In this document: positions 1-7,619 of the stretch, one piece after another
How positions within the stretch are numbered: the stretch's first letter is position 1
Layout: every line of letters begins with the position of its first letter
Assembly (NCBI GenBank): GCA_903895855.1
Contig: CAITVN010000057.1
Coordinates: 1-58,246 of the forward strand
From: Oligoflexia bacterium
GTDB taxonomy: Bacteria; Bdellovibrionota; UBA1018
Reading direction: 5' to 3'
DNA length: 58,246 nt
Position numbers and translations under genes: made by a program
The notes under the pieces: model-generated
The model's database searches: none
What the model was told of the DNA's origin: nothing
What the model saw: the letters and a program-made list of their open reading frames with translations, nothing else

Positions 1-22
1 CGAGTATTCAACCTTCAAGTCA

Positions 23-175
23 CGCGGCAATACCTCGGGTAATTTTATATAGTATCTCACGCTCACAAAGACCCACGCGCGGGCGCACGATGCGCCGATC
101 CCGCGCGCGAGTACACGAAGTACGGGGTCATTTGAGGGTGAGATACTCTATAAAATTACCCGAGGTATTGCCGCG
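23..175. repeat. Long imperfect palindrome (38-bp arms, GC-rich nested core)
   Basis: Positions 23-60 and 138-175 are reverse complements over 38 bp with one mismatch. Between them lies a second nested hairpin: CGCGCGGG at 76-83 pairs with CCCGCGCG at 100-107, with GGCGCA/TGCGCC inside it, and GACCC near 69 can pair with GGGTC near 124. The whole unit can fold as one rod of about 150 nt. It lies directly after the 3' end of the minus-strand peptidase gene, so it could end that transcript, or it could be a MITE or REP-like unit. I saw no target duplication at its edges and no second copy in the window. Confidence 0.8.
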
Positions 176-181
176 TTGAGG

Positions 182-1732
182 CTAGTTATGAAAATACTTG
201 TGAAAGACTGTTTTACGACCGTTTAAGTAATTCTGTCGATCTGCGCTCTTAATGTCTTCGAGAGTTGAATAGAGTTCAGAGGCCGACATGCGCCTTTGCG
301 TCTTTTGCCAGAAATCAGTTTCGCGCGAATCGAGTTCCTTAAGAATCGGCTCACCTGCTTGCTGCAACACCACGATTGTCTCAAGCGTGGTTCGAGGCAT
401 GTACTTCGGAAACTGATCGGCAAAGAGTTTGCCGAATAGCGGAAACTGTCTGATCGTGTGAACGATGTATTTGGCCAAAATGCCCGCTTTGAAATGCGGG
501 TCGAGCGCATAATTATCGACCATCATCCACTCATACATCTTTGTGAGCAGCGCGTCTTTTAAGTGAGTTTCACGCATTTTAAGATGGTCGCGCCACTCGG
601 CAATCAACTCAAAGCGAGTGTCCATCTCAAGATCGCCTGGTAAAAACGATTCAGCTTCAGAGACACCGAGGTCTTTCAAAAATGGGGTACGAGAAAGCTC
701 ATCAAGACGACTGTTCACTTGGGGCACAATATACTGACCCTTTGAAGCCGCTTCATAGGCCATATTGACTACTTCAGAACAAAAAACGGTTTTATGATCT
801 CTCAGATTTAGACCGAAATCATAGTGAATATTTTCGCCGGTCTTCGCCTTTTTTCTATTGGCGTAATCGTACATGATCTTACCTGCTCTTGCGCCTAACT
901 CTTCATCGCTTTGACGAAAAAGAGCCGACCGCACTTTACCATCGTCGAGATACTTTGAGAACTCGGCGACTACCACGCCAAATTCAATGTGGGCCTCGAT
1001 CGTATAGATTTTCTGGGTATCAGGATCTACATAAACAAGAGCGGCGTGGCTAAACTGGGCGTCGATGTCACCTAGCCGGGCAATTGCCGCACTGGTGAGC
1101 GCATCGCCGCGACTGAGTAAGACGTCTCCACTTTTGAGATCGGTCTTCGAGTCGAAAGCTTTCTGACCAGCCTTGAGAAGGGGTGCCGGAGATTTTAGAA
1201 TTTTTGACGTTTTTGGATAATCACCATCTGGTGCGATTACCGTCGGATCAACCAGGTAATCTTCGATAAATCGTGAAGCGCGATAAACATTTCTGACTGC
1301 GACGAGACATTCTTGCGAAACTGGTTGCTCGCTTGAAACAATTTTTAACCATGCTCGAAGCTCTTGACGCATTTTCCAAGATTGCTGAATCAATGACTTC
1401 GCCTTTAATCTGATTTCAGACTGATCAAAATCGCCCGACTTCGCCATTCTAATCGCCTGAAAGACATCAGGCAGAACTTGTGAGCAATTATCACGATTCA
1501 AGCTGCCAGAACGAAGCCAATGGTCGAAGCGAGTCAGATCGTTCACTAACGACCCCGATAGTCGAATCGCACTGCGAGTTGTCTTGTTGCTTTCGTCTGA
1601 AGCCGCTTGGCCTTGACTAACGAAAATGACTGCAGCAAAGGCGATCGCGATCGCAGTCATGCGGGTATCGAGATGCGCTAGCATCGCGAATTTCAACACC
1701 TTCACTAACGACAAACGCTTCAGTTTTTCCAT
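182..1732 (-). CDS. Exported YiiX/NlpC-P60-like permuted papain-fold cysteine peptidase
   Basis: Probably an exported cysteine peptidase or amidase of the YiiX/YebB-like permuted NlpC/P60 group, whose members cut amide bonds in peptidoglycan, lipids or peptides. The central part begins with a typical SGDVLLSRG motif, followed by the candidate catalytic His in FSHAALVYVD, an acidic position in YTIEAHIEFG and the candidate Cys in VFCSEVVNMAYEA. About 180 residues before it and 150 after it are helical and not recognised. The N-terminus has a hydrophobic stretch (roughly residues 19-40) ending in GQAA, which fits a signal peptide. The frame is open from a TTG at 1765, but ATG at 1732 gives a more normal signal sequence; no clear ribosome-binding site decides. 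The family call rests on motifs only. Confidence 0.6.
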   Translation of the reverse strand: MEKLKRLSLVKVLKFAMLAHLDTRMTAIAIAFAAVIFVSQGQAASDESNKTTRSAIRLSGSLVNDLTRFDHWLRSGSLNRDNCSQVLPDVFQAIRMAKSGDFDQSEIRLKAKSLIQQSWKMRQELRAWLKIVSSEQPVSQECLVAVRNVYRASRFIEDYLVDPTVIAPDGDYPKTSKILKSPAPLLKAGQKAFDSKTDLKSGDVLLSRGDALTSAAIARLGDIDAQFSHAALVYVDPDTQKIYTIEAHIEFGVVVAEFSKYLDDGKVRSALFRQSDEELGARAGKIMYDYANRKKAKTGENIHYDFGLNLRDHKTVFCSEVVNMAYEAASKGQYIVPQVNSRLDELSRTPFLKDLGVSEAESFLPGDLEMDTRFELIAEWRDHLKMRETHLKDALLTKMYEWMMVDNYALDPHFKAGILAKYIVHTIRQFPLFGKLFADQFPKYMPRTTLETIVVLQQAGEPILKELDSRETDFWQKTQRRMSASELYSTLEDIKSADRQNYLNGRKTVFHKYFHN

Positions 1733-1869
1733 AGAGTACCCAAGAGCAATGACCATGCCTAGCAAGGGCTAGTGAATTTGGTTAGTTACGGGGCCCCCAC
1801 TGTCAACCGATTGGGCAGACCAGGGTAACTGTTATAGGTATCAGATTTTTGATGAAATCAGACTCTTGG

Positions 1870-2646
1870 CTACTTCTGGCGTAATTTTGCGATGTGCCTT
1901 ACCAGCTCTCTGAGCGGCGGTGCGGGTTCGTCTTCAAGATATCTCTGAAATCCCTGAATCAGGCCTTTTCTAAAAGCCTGAATCTCCGTGAATAGGTCAT
2001 TCCTATTTTGTTTTTTTGAAAGCAAAAAATCACAAGCGGCCGCCGAAAGATTAGCGCCACCCAGCGAAATCAAGACCGATTCTCCAGAAACACCTGCATC
2101 TATTTGATTACCAAGACTCACTAGGTCCTTAATTTGAATATGAGGGAACTCGCCAAATAGCCACATCAGATCGTACAGGTCTTTTTCGCTAGCACGACTG
2201 ACCAGCGTTGCCGCTTTCGTCATGAGCAATGTTCGAAGGTCAGCAACACAAACCCCATTATCAAACCTGTGAAACGCTCCCACGCGAAAAATATTTTCAT
2301 CGAGAACCGCGTCAATGGTAAACACGTGCCTTTCGAGAGAGCAAGTTACGCGAAAATACTGACCGGTTTCAGCGCCGACTTCTAAAAATTGGACCCCGAT
2401 TTTCGTCAAAGACTTCACGGCAAGGACCGTTGCCTTAAAGCTGATCGGGTCTCGCGTGAATAGGTCAATGTCATCAGAACGCCGGTGCCCAGAGTAAAAT
2501 CCTGAAAGTGCAGTGCCACCCACCAACATACACCCCTCGATGCCTTGCTTGAAAAGATGTATAATCGCATTCAATAACGGTTTTGGCAAAACCGCCTTTG
2601 CTAAATCCAGTCTGGGTTTTCGTGCAGTTTCCATATGACCTCGCAT
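1870..2646 (-). CDS. AbiEii/AbiGii-family nucleotidyltransferase toxin
   Basis: Toxin of a type IV-like toxin-antitoxin pair. Family members are nucleotidyltransferases that disable growth, some by adding nucleotides to tRNA acceptor stems. The signature GGTALSGFYSGHRRSDDIDL (about residues 43-62) holds the GG-T/S motif and the two metal-binding aspartates of the DxD type. The later SEKDLYDLMWLF matches the second conserved block of the family. Length (258 aa) is normal. It overlaps the 3' end of the upstream XRE gene by up to 46 bp, as expected of a coupled antitoxin-toxin operon. ATG at 2646 has AAGG 5 nt before it; a second ATG at 2634 has GAGG 4 nt before it, so either start is possible. 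The RNA target cannot be inferred. Confidence 0.8.
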   Translation of the reverse strand: MRGHMETARKPRLDLAKAVLPKPLLNAIIHLFKQGIEGCMLVGGTALSGFYSGHRRSDDIDLFTRDPISFKATVLAVKSLTKIGVQFLEVGAETGQYFRVTCSLERHVFTIDAVLDENIFRVGAFHRFDNGVCVADLRTLLMTKAATLVSRASEKDLYDLMWLFGEFPHIQIKDLVSLGNQIDAGVSGESVLISLGGANLSAAACDFLLSKKQNRNDLFTEIQAFRKGLIQGFQRYLEDEPAPPLRELVRHIAKLRQK

Positions 2647-3074
2647 TGTTGCCTTCTGACGGGCTGAATGTATTTTTTGAATAGCGGAAATTGCTTCCAG
2701 ATACTCACACCAACCACTTTACAAGCAGAGTAAATTCCAAAAACCTGTGTGAGCCGCGCCAAGGCCCTGAAGTCATTTTTGACAAGCGCAACAGCAAAAC
2801 TCTCTAAGTTAGGAAAAAGCCGATCCCAGAGCAGCGAAGTCAGTAAAGTGGTCGAAAGGTGAGCGTCACAAATAACAGGAAGCGGCCGCAAGAGCAGGTC
2901 TACCGACAACCCAAGGGCACTACCGAGTTTTTGTAAATGTTGAGAGTGTAAATTAATCGTATCGCGCTTGGTCCAGAGTGAAACGGCCTGCCTACTAATG
3001 CCGGTCAACTCTGCGATTTGACTTTGGTTAAGGTTTCTAACGGCGAGTAAGGTCTGAAACACTCTGCAATCCAT
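2601..3074 (-). CDS. XRE-type helix-turn-helix antitoxin of the AbiEii pair
   Basis: DNA-binding antitoxin. Residues 9-35 (RNLNQSQIAELTGISRQAVS and following) form a clear XRE/Cro-type helix-turn-helix. The C-terminal 100 residues are helical and carry the short conserved-looking stretch LARLTQVFGIYSACKVVG; these probably neutralise the toxin. Its gene comes first and overlaps the toxin gene, the usual order for AbiE-like modules, although classical AbiEi proteins have a winged-helix rather than an XRE domain. A perfect 8+2+8 bp palindrome 30 bp before its ATG is a likely site for autoregulation. Function is inferred from the helix-turn-helix and its partner. Confidence 0.7.
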   Translation of the reverse strand: MDCRVFQTLLAVRNLNQSQIAELTGISRQAVSLWTKRDTINLHSQHLQKLGSALGLSVDLLLRPLPVICDAHLSTTLLTSLLWDRLFPNLESFAVALVKNDFRALARLTQVFGIYSACKVVGVSIWKQFPLFKKYIQPVRRQQCEVIWKLHENPDWI

Positions 3075-3104
3075 GAGTTAAACCTATCATCTGGCCCCAC
3101 TGTG

Positions 3105-3122
3105 TGTCAAGTACACTTGACA
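3105..3122 (-). promoter_or_regulatory. Palindromic operator of the toxin-antitoxin operon
   Basis: TGTCAAGT-AC-ACTTGACA is a perfect inverted repeat with a 2-bp centre, 30 bp upstream of the XRE antitoxin start. Just upstream on the minus strand is an extended -10-like TGCTATCAT (TATCAT at 3140-3135), with TTACCA 17 bp further upstream as a possible -35. The palindrome would then lie just downstream of the transcription start, where a bound repressor blocks RNA polymerase. The palindrome is seen directly; the promoter assignment is an inference. Confidence 0.6.
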
Positions 3123-3292
3123 AAATTCACTAAAATGATAGCAATGTCAACTATATATGGTAAATTTGCTTACACTGAAACCATCTTCCAAATATCCTCA
3201 TCAGGGCACATTCTCATAGCGCGGTTTCGGTCGCCTTGAGTCAGGCAGTCTACGGGGCGCACATTCAAGCGTTGACTCGCACTCAATAGCGC

Positions 3293-3928
3293 TCAGTCAC
3301 CCACCAACAAGAATCCCTCTTCGCTGATTTCTAAGACTTGGTACCCGCGATTCAGAAGTTTTCGAACGGCTAGACCCGCACCCTCCCAGAGGTTCGTCGC
3401 TACATAGTTTGCAACGCACTTAAAATCTCTACCAAAACTCACGATACGGGTGAACACGAGGCCATCCCAGAATCCGCGTTTAGCACTTTCTGGCGGTTCA
3501 CGTGATGATTCATTCGCCTTTCTGACCACGGCGACACGTTTGAGCGAACTACCTTTTTTTGCGCCGGTCACCAGCATCGCGATACCGCCCGAAAACTCTC
3601 GAATAAACCCCTTCCAGTCTTCGTGCGACCTCGCACGAATGAGCAGGTGCAAGTGATTTCCCACATTGGCGTAACGATAGACCGAAATATTCCAGCTAGC
3701 TTTCAGTTTACCTAAAAGGCCATGAATGTGATTGCAATGCCGCGGATGCAACATCGACTGACTGCCGCGGGCGCGAGATGAACTCAAAACCACATGAAGC
3801 GCTTGTTTCGGGTCGAACGGCCTTCTGCTTTTTCGCTTACCTTTCGTATGCTCGCCTCCGTGAGACGCCCAGAACTTACTTTTTCCGAACCCTGGAAGAC
3901 TCAATTGTCGGCCTATTTTTTTTGCCAT
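3293..3928 (-). CDS. Solitary IS200-like/REP-associated (Y1, HUH) transposase
   Basis: Belongs to the Y1 transposase superfamily, which nicks single-stranded DNA through a tyrosine. The HUH metal-binding motif is seen as NHLHLLIRAR (about residue 92), after RYANVG; a candidate catalytic tyrosine lies in ANYVATNLWEG near residue 183. The N-terminus has the KSRRPFDPKQALHVVLSSSR stretch common in RAYT-like proteins of Bdellovibrio relatives. No flanking IS200 ends, target duplication or accessory gene is visible, so it is probably a chromosomal RAYT-like gene rather than a mobile element. Whether it acts on the long palindrome at the start of the window is unknown. Confidence 0.7.
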   Translation of the reverse strand: MAKKIGRQLSLPGFGKSKFWASHGGEHTKGKRKSRRPFDPKQALHVVLSSSRARGSQSMLHPRHCNHIHGLLGKLKASWNISVYRYANVGNHLHLLIRARSHEDWKGFIREFSGGIAMLVTGAKKGSSLKRVAVVRKANESSREPPESAKRGFWDGLVFTRIVSFGRDFKCVANYVATNLWEGAGLAVRKLLNRGYQVLEISEEGFLLVGD

Positions 3929-4160
3929 TGAATTTCAAATAACACAGGGGCAATGGTATTTCAAGCGTAATTCACCTCAGAGAAAACACAAAACGCAAGG
4001 TCTTGATTTTATCGAGAACACTGGGGTGCGTAAGGGAGGGGTGAGGAAAGAGAAAGAGAGAGTACGGGGGATCGATCAGAAATTAACGTAACCCTTCGAC
4101 TGCTCAGAGGTCTCACCCACACCCCTTGCTTTCCCGATTCAGCCAGGGCACGCTTCAAAG

Positions 4161-4925
4161 ATGAAATTATTCTTCACACACTTGGGCGTTCTGTTCGCTC
4201 TCACATCTGGTATGCTTTCCGGCACAAAGGCCGATGCGCAAACCAATAGCCCTCTTCCAATCGAAAAATGGACTGGCGGGCAGGGTGGCCTAATATTCGG
4301 TTATTCTCCGTTGTTTGCTCCAAAAATCGCGAAACCAGAGCGGTTGAATAGCGGCAAATTTTCAAGTTTCGACTTTGGACTTGAGCTCAAAGAAAATGCT
4401 TCTTTGGCTCTGAGAATTGCCAGAGCAACCGTGCCGTCACTCAAGGTCTATGATTCTGGCACTTTTCTCACTTCTTACTCAGCTAACGCCAATGCCACCG
4501 TCTACGAGTTACTCGTTTCAATCAACGCCCCCCTTCACGCTCCCTATTCTCTATTAGGCCCCGTGCAATTTTTTATTCCGCTGCAATTCGGAAGCTCATA
4601 CTTGTGGATAACCGGCAACACCGAAAAGTACTCAGCAATGTCACTTGAAGGCGCACTTGGTCTCGGCTTGCATCTTTACACCTGGAGCACCGTGAGATTT
4701 GATTTGTCGGGACTCTATCGGTTTGGTTTTCCGTTAATCGAAATTAGCAAGAGCGACTCGACTTTAGTGACCGTACAAAACTCTAATGGCGAAAACCTCA
4801 AGATGAGCTTAGAAGGATTTGAAATGAGAGTAGGAATCACGCTCATGCTGCCAGCACCGGCAGCACCACCGGAACCGCCCGCTGCACCAACTCCGTCGGC
4901 GCCAACTGAAGAGAGGCCACTATGA
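4161..4925 (+). CDS. Exported beta-barrel-like protein of unknown function
   Basis: Not assigned to a named family. A signal peptide (residues 1-26, ending TKADA-Q) is followed by alternating hydrophobic/polar segments typical of an outer-membrane beta-barrel, for example LALRIARATV, ALGLGLHLYTW, VRFDLSGLYRFGF and MRVGITLML. The C-terminal tail is rich in proline and alanine (PAAPPEPPAAPTPSAPTEERPL) and could reach towards the peptidoglycan. Its stop overlaps the start of the following lipoprotein gene (ATGA), so the two are translated together and probably act together in the outer membrane. No clear ribosome-binding site precedes the ATG. Confidence 0.55.
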   Translation: MKLFFTHLGVLFALTSGMLSGTKADAQTNSPLPIEKWTGGQGGLIFGYSPLFAPKIAKPERLNSGKFSSFDFGLELKENASLALRIARATVPSLKVYDSGTFLTSYSANANATVYELLVSINAPLHAPYSLLGPVQFFIPLQFGSSYLWITGNTEKYSAMSLEGALGLGLHLYTWSTVRFDLSGLYRFGFPLIEISKSDSTLVTVQNSNGENLKMSLEGFEMRVGITLMLPAPAAPPEPPAAPTPSAPTEERPL

Positions 4926-6040
4926 GAAGCCCGAAATGGGAGCTAGCCCCCTCACACCCCTTTCACCACTTCTTTCTAACGGTTTTCATGCTAACCGTTT
5001 TCACGAGCGCACTTACCTCATGTTCAGATGTAACTAAAGTAGCGACCGGAAAGACCTTCGTCGTTCGCGGAAAAGCTGAAACTGGCGCTCACCGAGACAA
5101 TCGCAAACCGCTTGCGGGAGGGTATGTGGGACTCGTGAGCCCCGAACCCAGCAAATGGATGCGACTGAGCTTTGCCGAAAAAAGCGGAGTTCCTAACAAA
5201 ACACTCACCAACGCCGATGGGAGCTTCACCTTCACCGTTGATCTTTCGATTATCGTAAGCGAATACCCCATCTATTTAGCGGTCAGTGATTCTGATCAGA
5301 CGTACACAATGATTTCAGAGATTCCAGTTAACCTCGCGACTGAAAATGCCCAATTGGCGCTCGACATCAACCCCACCTCAACCGTTGCCGGAGAGATGAT
5401 TTGCCCTGGTGGCATTTACCCACCCAAGAGCAACTGTTATTGCTACAGCGACCCTCACCATGCCTCAACAACAAAAGATGCGATGATGACCAGCATTGAT
5501 GACTTACTCGCTGGCGAAGAGGCAGCCACTGAAACCGGAACCCCTGCTGATTGGAAAACTTTCGTGACGACGTTACTCGGCGACGAATCGACATTCACCG
5601 AACTTAAGGCGATCGCCACCGACTCTGGAATGGATTTGACCAACTTCACCACTTCAGCCATTGAATCGTCACTGATCGCTTTGCCGTTAATCACCAAACC
5701 CATCTATGGAATAGACGATAACGACCCCACCGAAACCGCATCAAATACGGCAAGTAGCAGCTCGTGCACTAGTGGATGGTTAGGATCTGAAGCATCGTGC
5801 GTACCGTTAGGCGCTGGCGGTAGCTGCGTCTGCGCTGGCAGTACCAACACCTGCGTTTCAAAATCAGAGTTCGAGAGTGTGACCGGACTAACATTTCCCT
5901 CATCTTGCGCGCCGGCCGGAACCACCGGCTGCATGAACGGTGAAAAAGGCACGTTAATTAAACCCTGTTGTGCAGGACTATCGTGTAAACTATCAACAAA
6001 ATGTGGTGGCGGCAGCGTCACCGGGGGCACTTGTATTTAG
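4922..6040 (+). CDS. Cysteine-rich putative lipoprotein of unknown function
   Basis: The N-terminus has a hydrophobic stretch (about residues 16-33) ending in a lipobox-like LTSC, so the mature protein probably begins at Cys34 as a lipoprotein. A beta-rich part follows with KTLTNADGSFTFTVDL, the look of a carboxypeptidase-regulatory-like or other Ig-like fold. The last 130 residues hold many cysteines (CTSGWLGSEASC, CVCAGSTNTC, CCAGLSCKLSTKC) resembling small disulphide-bonded modules. Translationally coupled (ATGA) to the beta-barrel-like protein before it. The n-region is long (15 residues), so an internal start is possible. Function unknown. Confidence 0.55.
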   Translation: MRSPKWELAPSHPFHHFFLTVFMLTVFTSALTSCSDVTKVATGKTFVVRGKAETGAHRDNRKPLAGGYVGLVSPEPSKWMRLSFAEKSGVPNKTLTNADGSFTFTVDLSIIVSEYPIYLAVSDSDQTYTMISEIPVNLATENAQLALDINPTSTVAGEMICPGGIYPPKSNCYCYSDPHHASTTKDAMMTSIDDLLAGEEAATETGTPADWKTFVTTLLGDESTFTELKAIATDSGMDLTNFTTSAIESSLIALPLITKPIYGIDDNDPTETASNTASSSSCTSGWLGSEASCVPLGAGGSCVCAGSTNTCVSKSEFESVTGLTFPSSCAPAGTTGCMNGEKGTLIKPCCAGLSCKLSTKCGGGSVTGGTCI

Positions 6041-6066
6041 CCACCTAAAACCACCACACCTAACTA

Positions 6067-6114
6067 TAATGCCTATAATAAATGTATTTACAATGACGTT
6101 TATTGTGGGCATTA
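6067..6114 (+). promoter_or_regulatory. 16-bp inverted repeat between lipoprotein and AAA ATPase genes
   Basis: TAATGCCTATAATAAA (6067-6082) and TTTATTGTGGGCATTA (6099-6114) are inverted repeats with 14 of 16 positions matching. The repeat ends 10 bp before the ATPase start and begins 27 bp after the preceding stop. It contains TATAAT-like sequence, so it could be an operator and promoter for the ATPase gene, or an AT-rich transcript-ending hairpin. The repeat is seen; its role is not known. Confidence 0.55.
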
Positions 6115-6124
6115 TTAGATTCTA

Positions 6125-7300
6125 ATGGCACATTTACGCGAACGTCACGTCTTACCTATTCTTGAAAAACAAGCTAAATTCTGGCCAGTCGTAGGGCTCC
6201 TCGGGCCCAGACAGTCAGGAAAGTCCACCGTCTTTCGTGACCTGCTTGAACTGGGCGAACCCATCTCTCTAGATGAAATTCAGGCCAAAGAAGAGGCGAG
6301 GAAATCACCTGGGCTGTTTCTCAGAAAACTCGCATCTCCCATTTTAATAGATGAGGCTCAGAAAGCCCCAGAACTTTTTGACGCAATTAAATTGATGGTA
6401 GATAAGAAGAAAATTCCAGGCAGCTTTTTTCTCACCGGTTCATCAGGATTTTCTTCTAAGCTCGGGATACGTGAAAGTCTTACGGGGCGAATTGCTATTT
6501 CAGAGTTGTTGCCAATGACCCTGGCAGAGTTGCATGGGCAACCCTTCCAAAAACACCCAGAAGCCGGCGCCACAGTGCCACGATTTAATCTTGATCAGGC
6601 CATGAAGACCCTAGTGTCTGGAGGCATGCCGGTTCCGGCGTTTTTAAGAGAACCTTCACAGCGCGAGCAATACTGGCGTTCATGGCTTGAGACCACGGTT
6701 TTTCGTGATCTGGCAGCCTTTTTTCCAAAAGGCTATGATTCTGATTTTGCTTTTAGTCTCGTTCATCGAATGGCAACAGTGATGAAAGAAGGAGAACTTC
6801 CCACATTAAAGCATTTCAGTGGGCCGGCACGAAAGACCCGAAACTTCCTCTCGGCAATGCGCGAAATTTTTTTGGTTCGCCAAATTAACTGCCATCCAGA
6901 GGGAATCGGAAAAGAAGCATGGATTTTCATGGATTCGGGTCTTTGCTCTTACCTGCTAGGAAAAACTCAGGGAGAAGGAAATACCCTTACGCTAGCCCGC
7001 CACTTTCTTTGGAACGAATGGGCGGCTCAATCTCTTTATCAGGGAAGGTCTTTTTTTCGTGAATATTATAAGTCGTCGCAAGGAAGTCCAGTTGATGCCG
7101 TATTCGACGGCATTCCGTTTCGAATTGTTGCTTCGACAAGCGACATCACCCGCCGACTACGATTAGAAGAAAGACCGCTATTAGGCGCAATGAAAAAACT
7201 TAAAGCAAAAGTTGGCTATCTAGTCGCTCCAGTCGAAAAGGCAGTGCCCCCCCCAAAAACTGGAGGAATCGGAATTCTTCCTTGGTGCACTTGGAGCTAA
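6125..7300 (+). CDS. AAA-type ATPase with DUF4143 domain
   Basis: ATP-binding protein of the large AAA_14-DUF4143 family (COG1373). Walker A is GPRQSGKST (residues 27-35), Walker B is ILIDEAQ (about 73-79), and FFLTGSSGF matches the sensor region. The C-terminal half has the family's winged-helix and nuclease-like domain, with WNEWAAQSLYQG and SPVDAVFDGIPFRIV. Length (391 aa) is normal. These proteins are widespread in accessory regions and vary greatly between strains; biochemical function is poorly known. It stands alone, after a long inverted repeat, with no partner gene. No ribosome-binding site is obvious before the ATG. Confidence 0.85.
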   Translation: MAHLRERHVLPILEKQAKFWPVVGLLGPRQSGKSTVFRDLLELGEPISLDEIQAKEEARKSPGLFLRKLASPILIDEAQKAPELFDAIKLMVDKKKIPGSFFLTGSSGFSSKLGIRESLTGRIAISELLPMTLAELHGQPFQKHPEAGATVPRFNLDQAMKTLVSGGMPVPAFLREPSQREQYWRSWLETTVFRDLAAFFPKGYDSDFAFSLVHRMATVMKEGELPTLKHFSGPARKTRNFLSAMREIFLVRQINCHPEGIGKEAWIFMDSGLCSYLLGKTQGEGNTLTLARHFLWNEWAAQSLYQGRSFFREYYKSSQGSPVDAVFDGIPFRIVASTSDITRRLRLEERPLLGAMKKLKAKVGYLVAPVEKAVPPPKTGGIGILPWCTWS

Positions 7301-7619
7301 ACTCTCATTCGGCACGCTTAACGTTCAAATTTTGAACGGCGGCGACACTAGCCGATTTCGCTGAAATCGAAAATACATTTGTTGATAGAGTTTTTGGTCA
7401 CCGTTTTTTCCGCAAAAAAGTACCAATGATTTGACGCTGCCACCAAACAGTGCGCCACATTGGCCCCTTTCGTAGCCCAAAATCTTCAACGCATTCCGCC
7501 AATGTCACCTTTTTTTTCAATGAAGCCAGATGGTGTTGTGTTCTCATAAAATTTCGCTATAGTCCGTAATCGTCTAGTATCGTCTGGCAATAAAAACTCT
7601 TCAAAGACTGGCACCAAAA
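7301..7619. other. Intergenic region before the glycogen operon
   Basis: No gene is supported here. Two small hairpins are visible: CGTTCAAA-T-TTTGAACG (7322-7338, perfect) and CGATTTC-GCT-GAAATCG (7353-7369, perfect), which may end transcription from the ATPase gene. The last 120 bp should hold the glycogen operon promoter, but no convincing -35/-10 pair was found, and the operon's first ATG lacks a clear ribosome-binding site. Confidence 0.5.
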
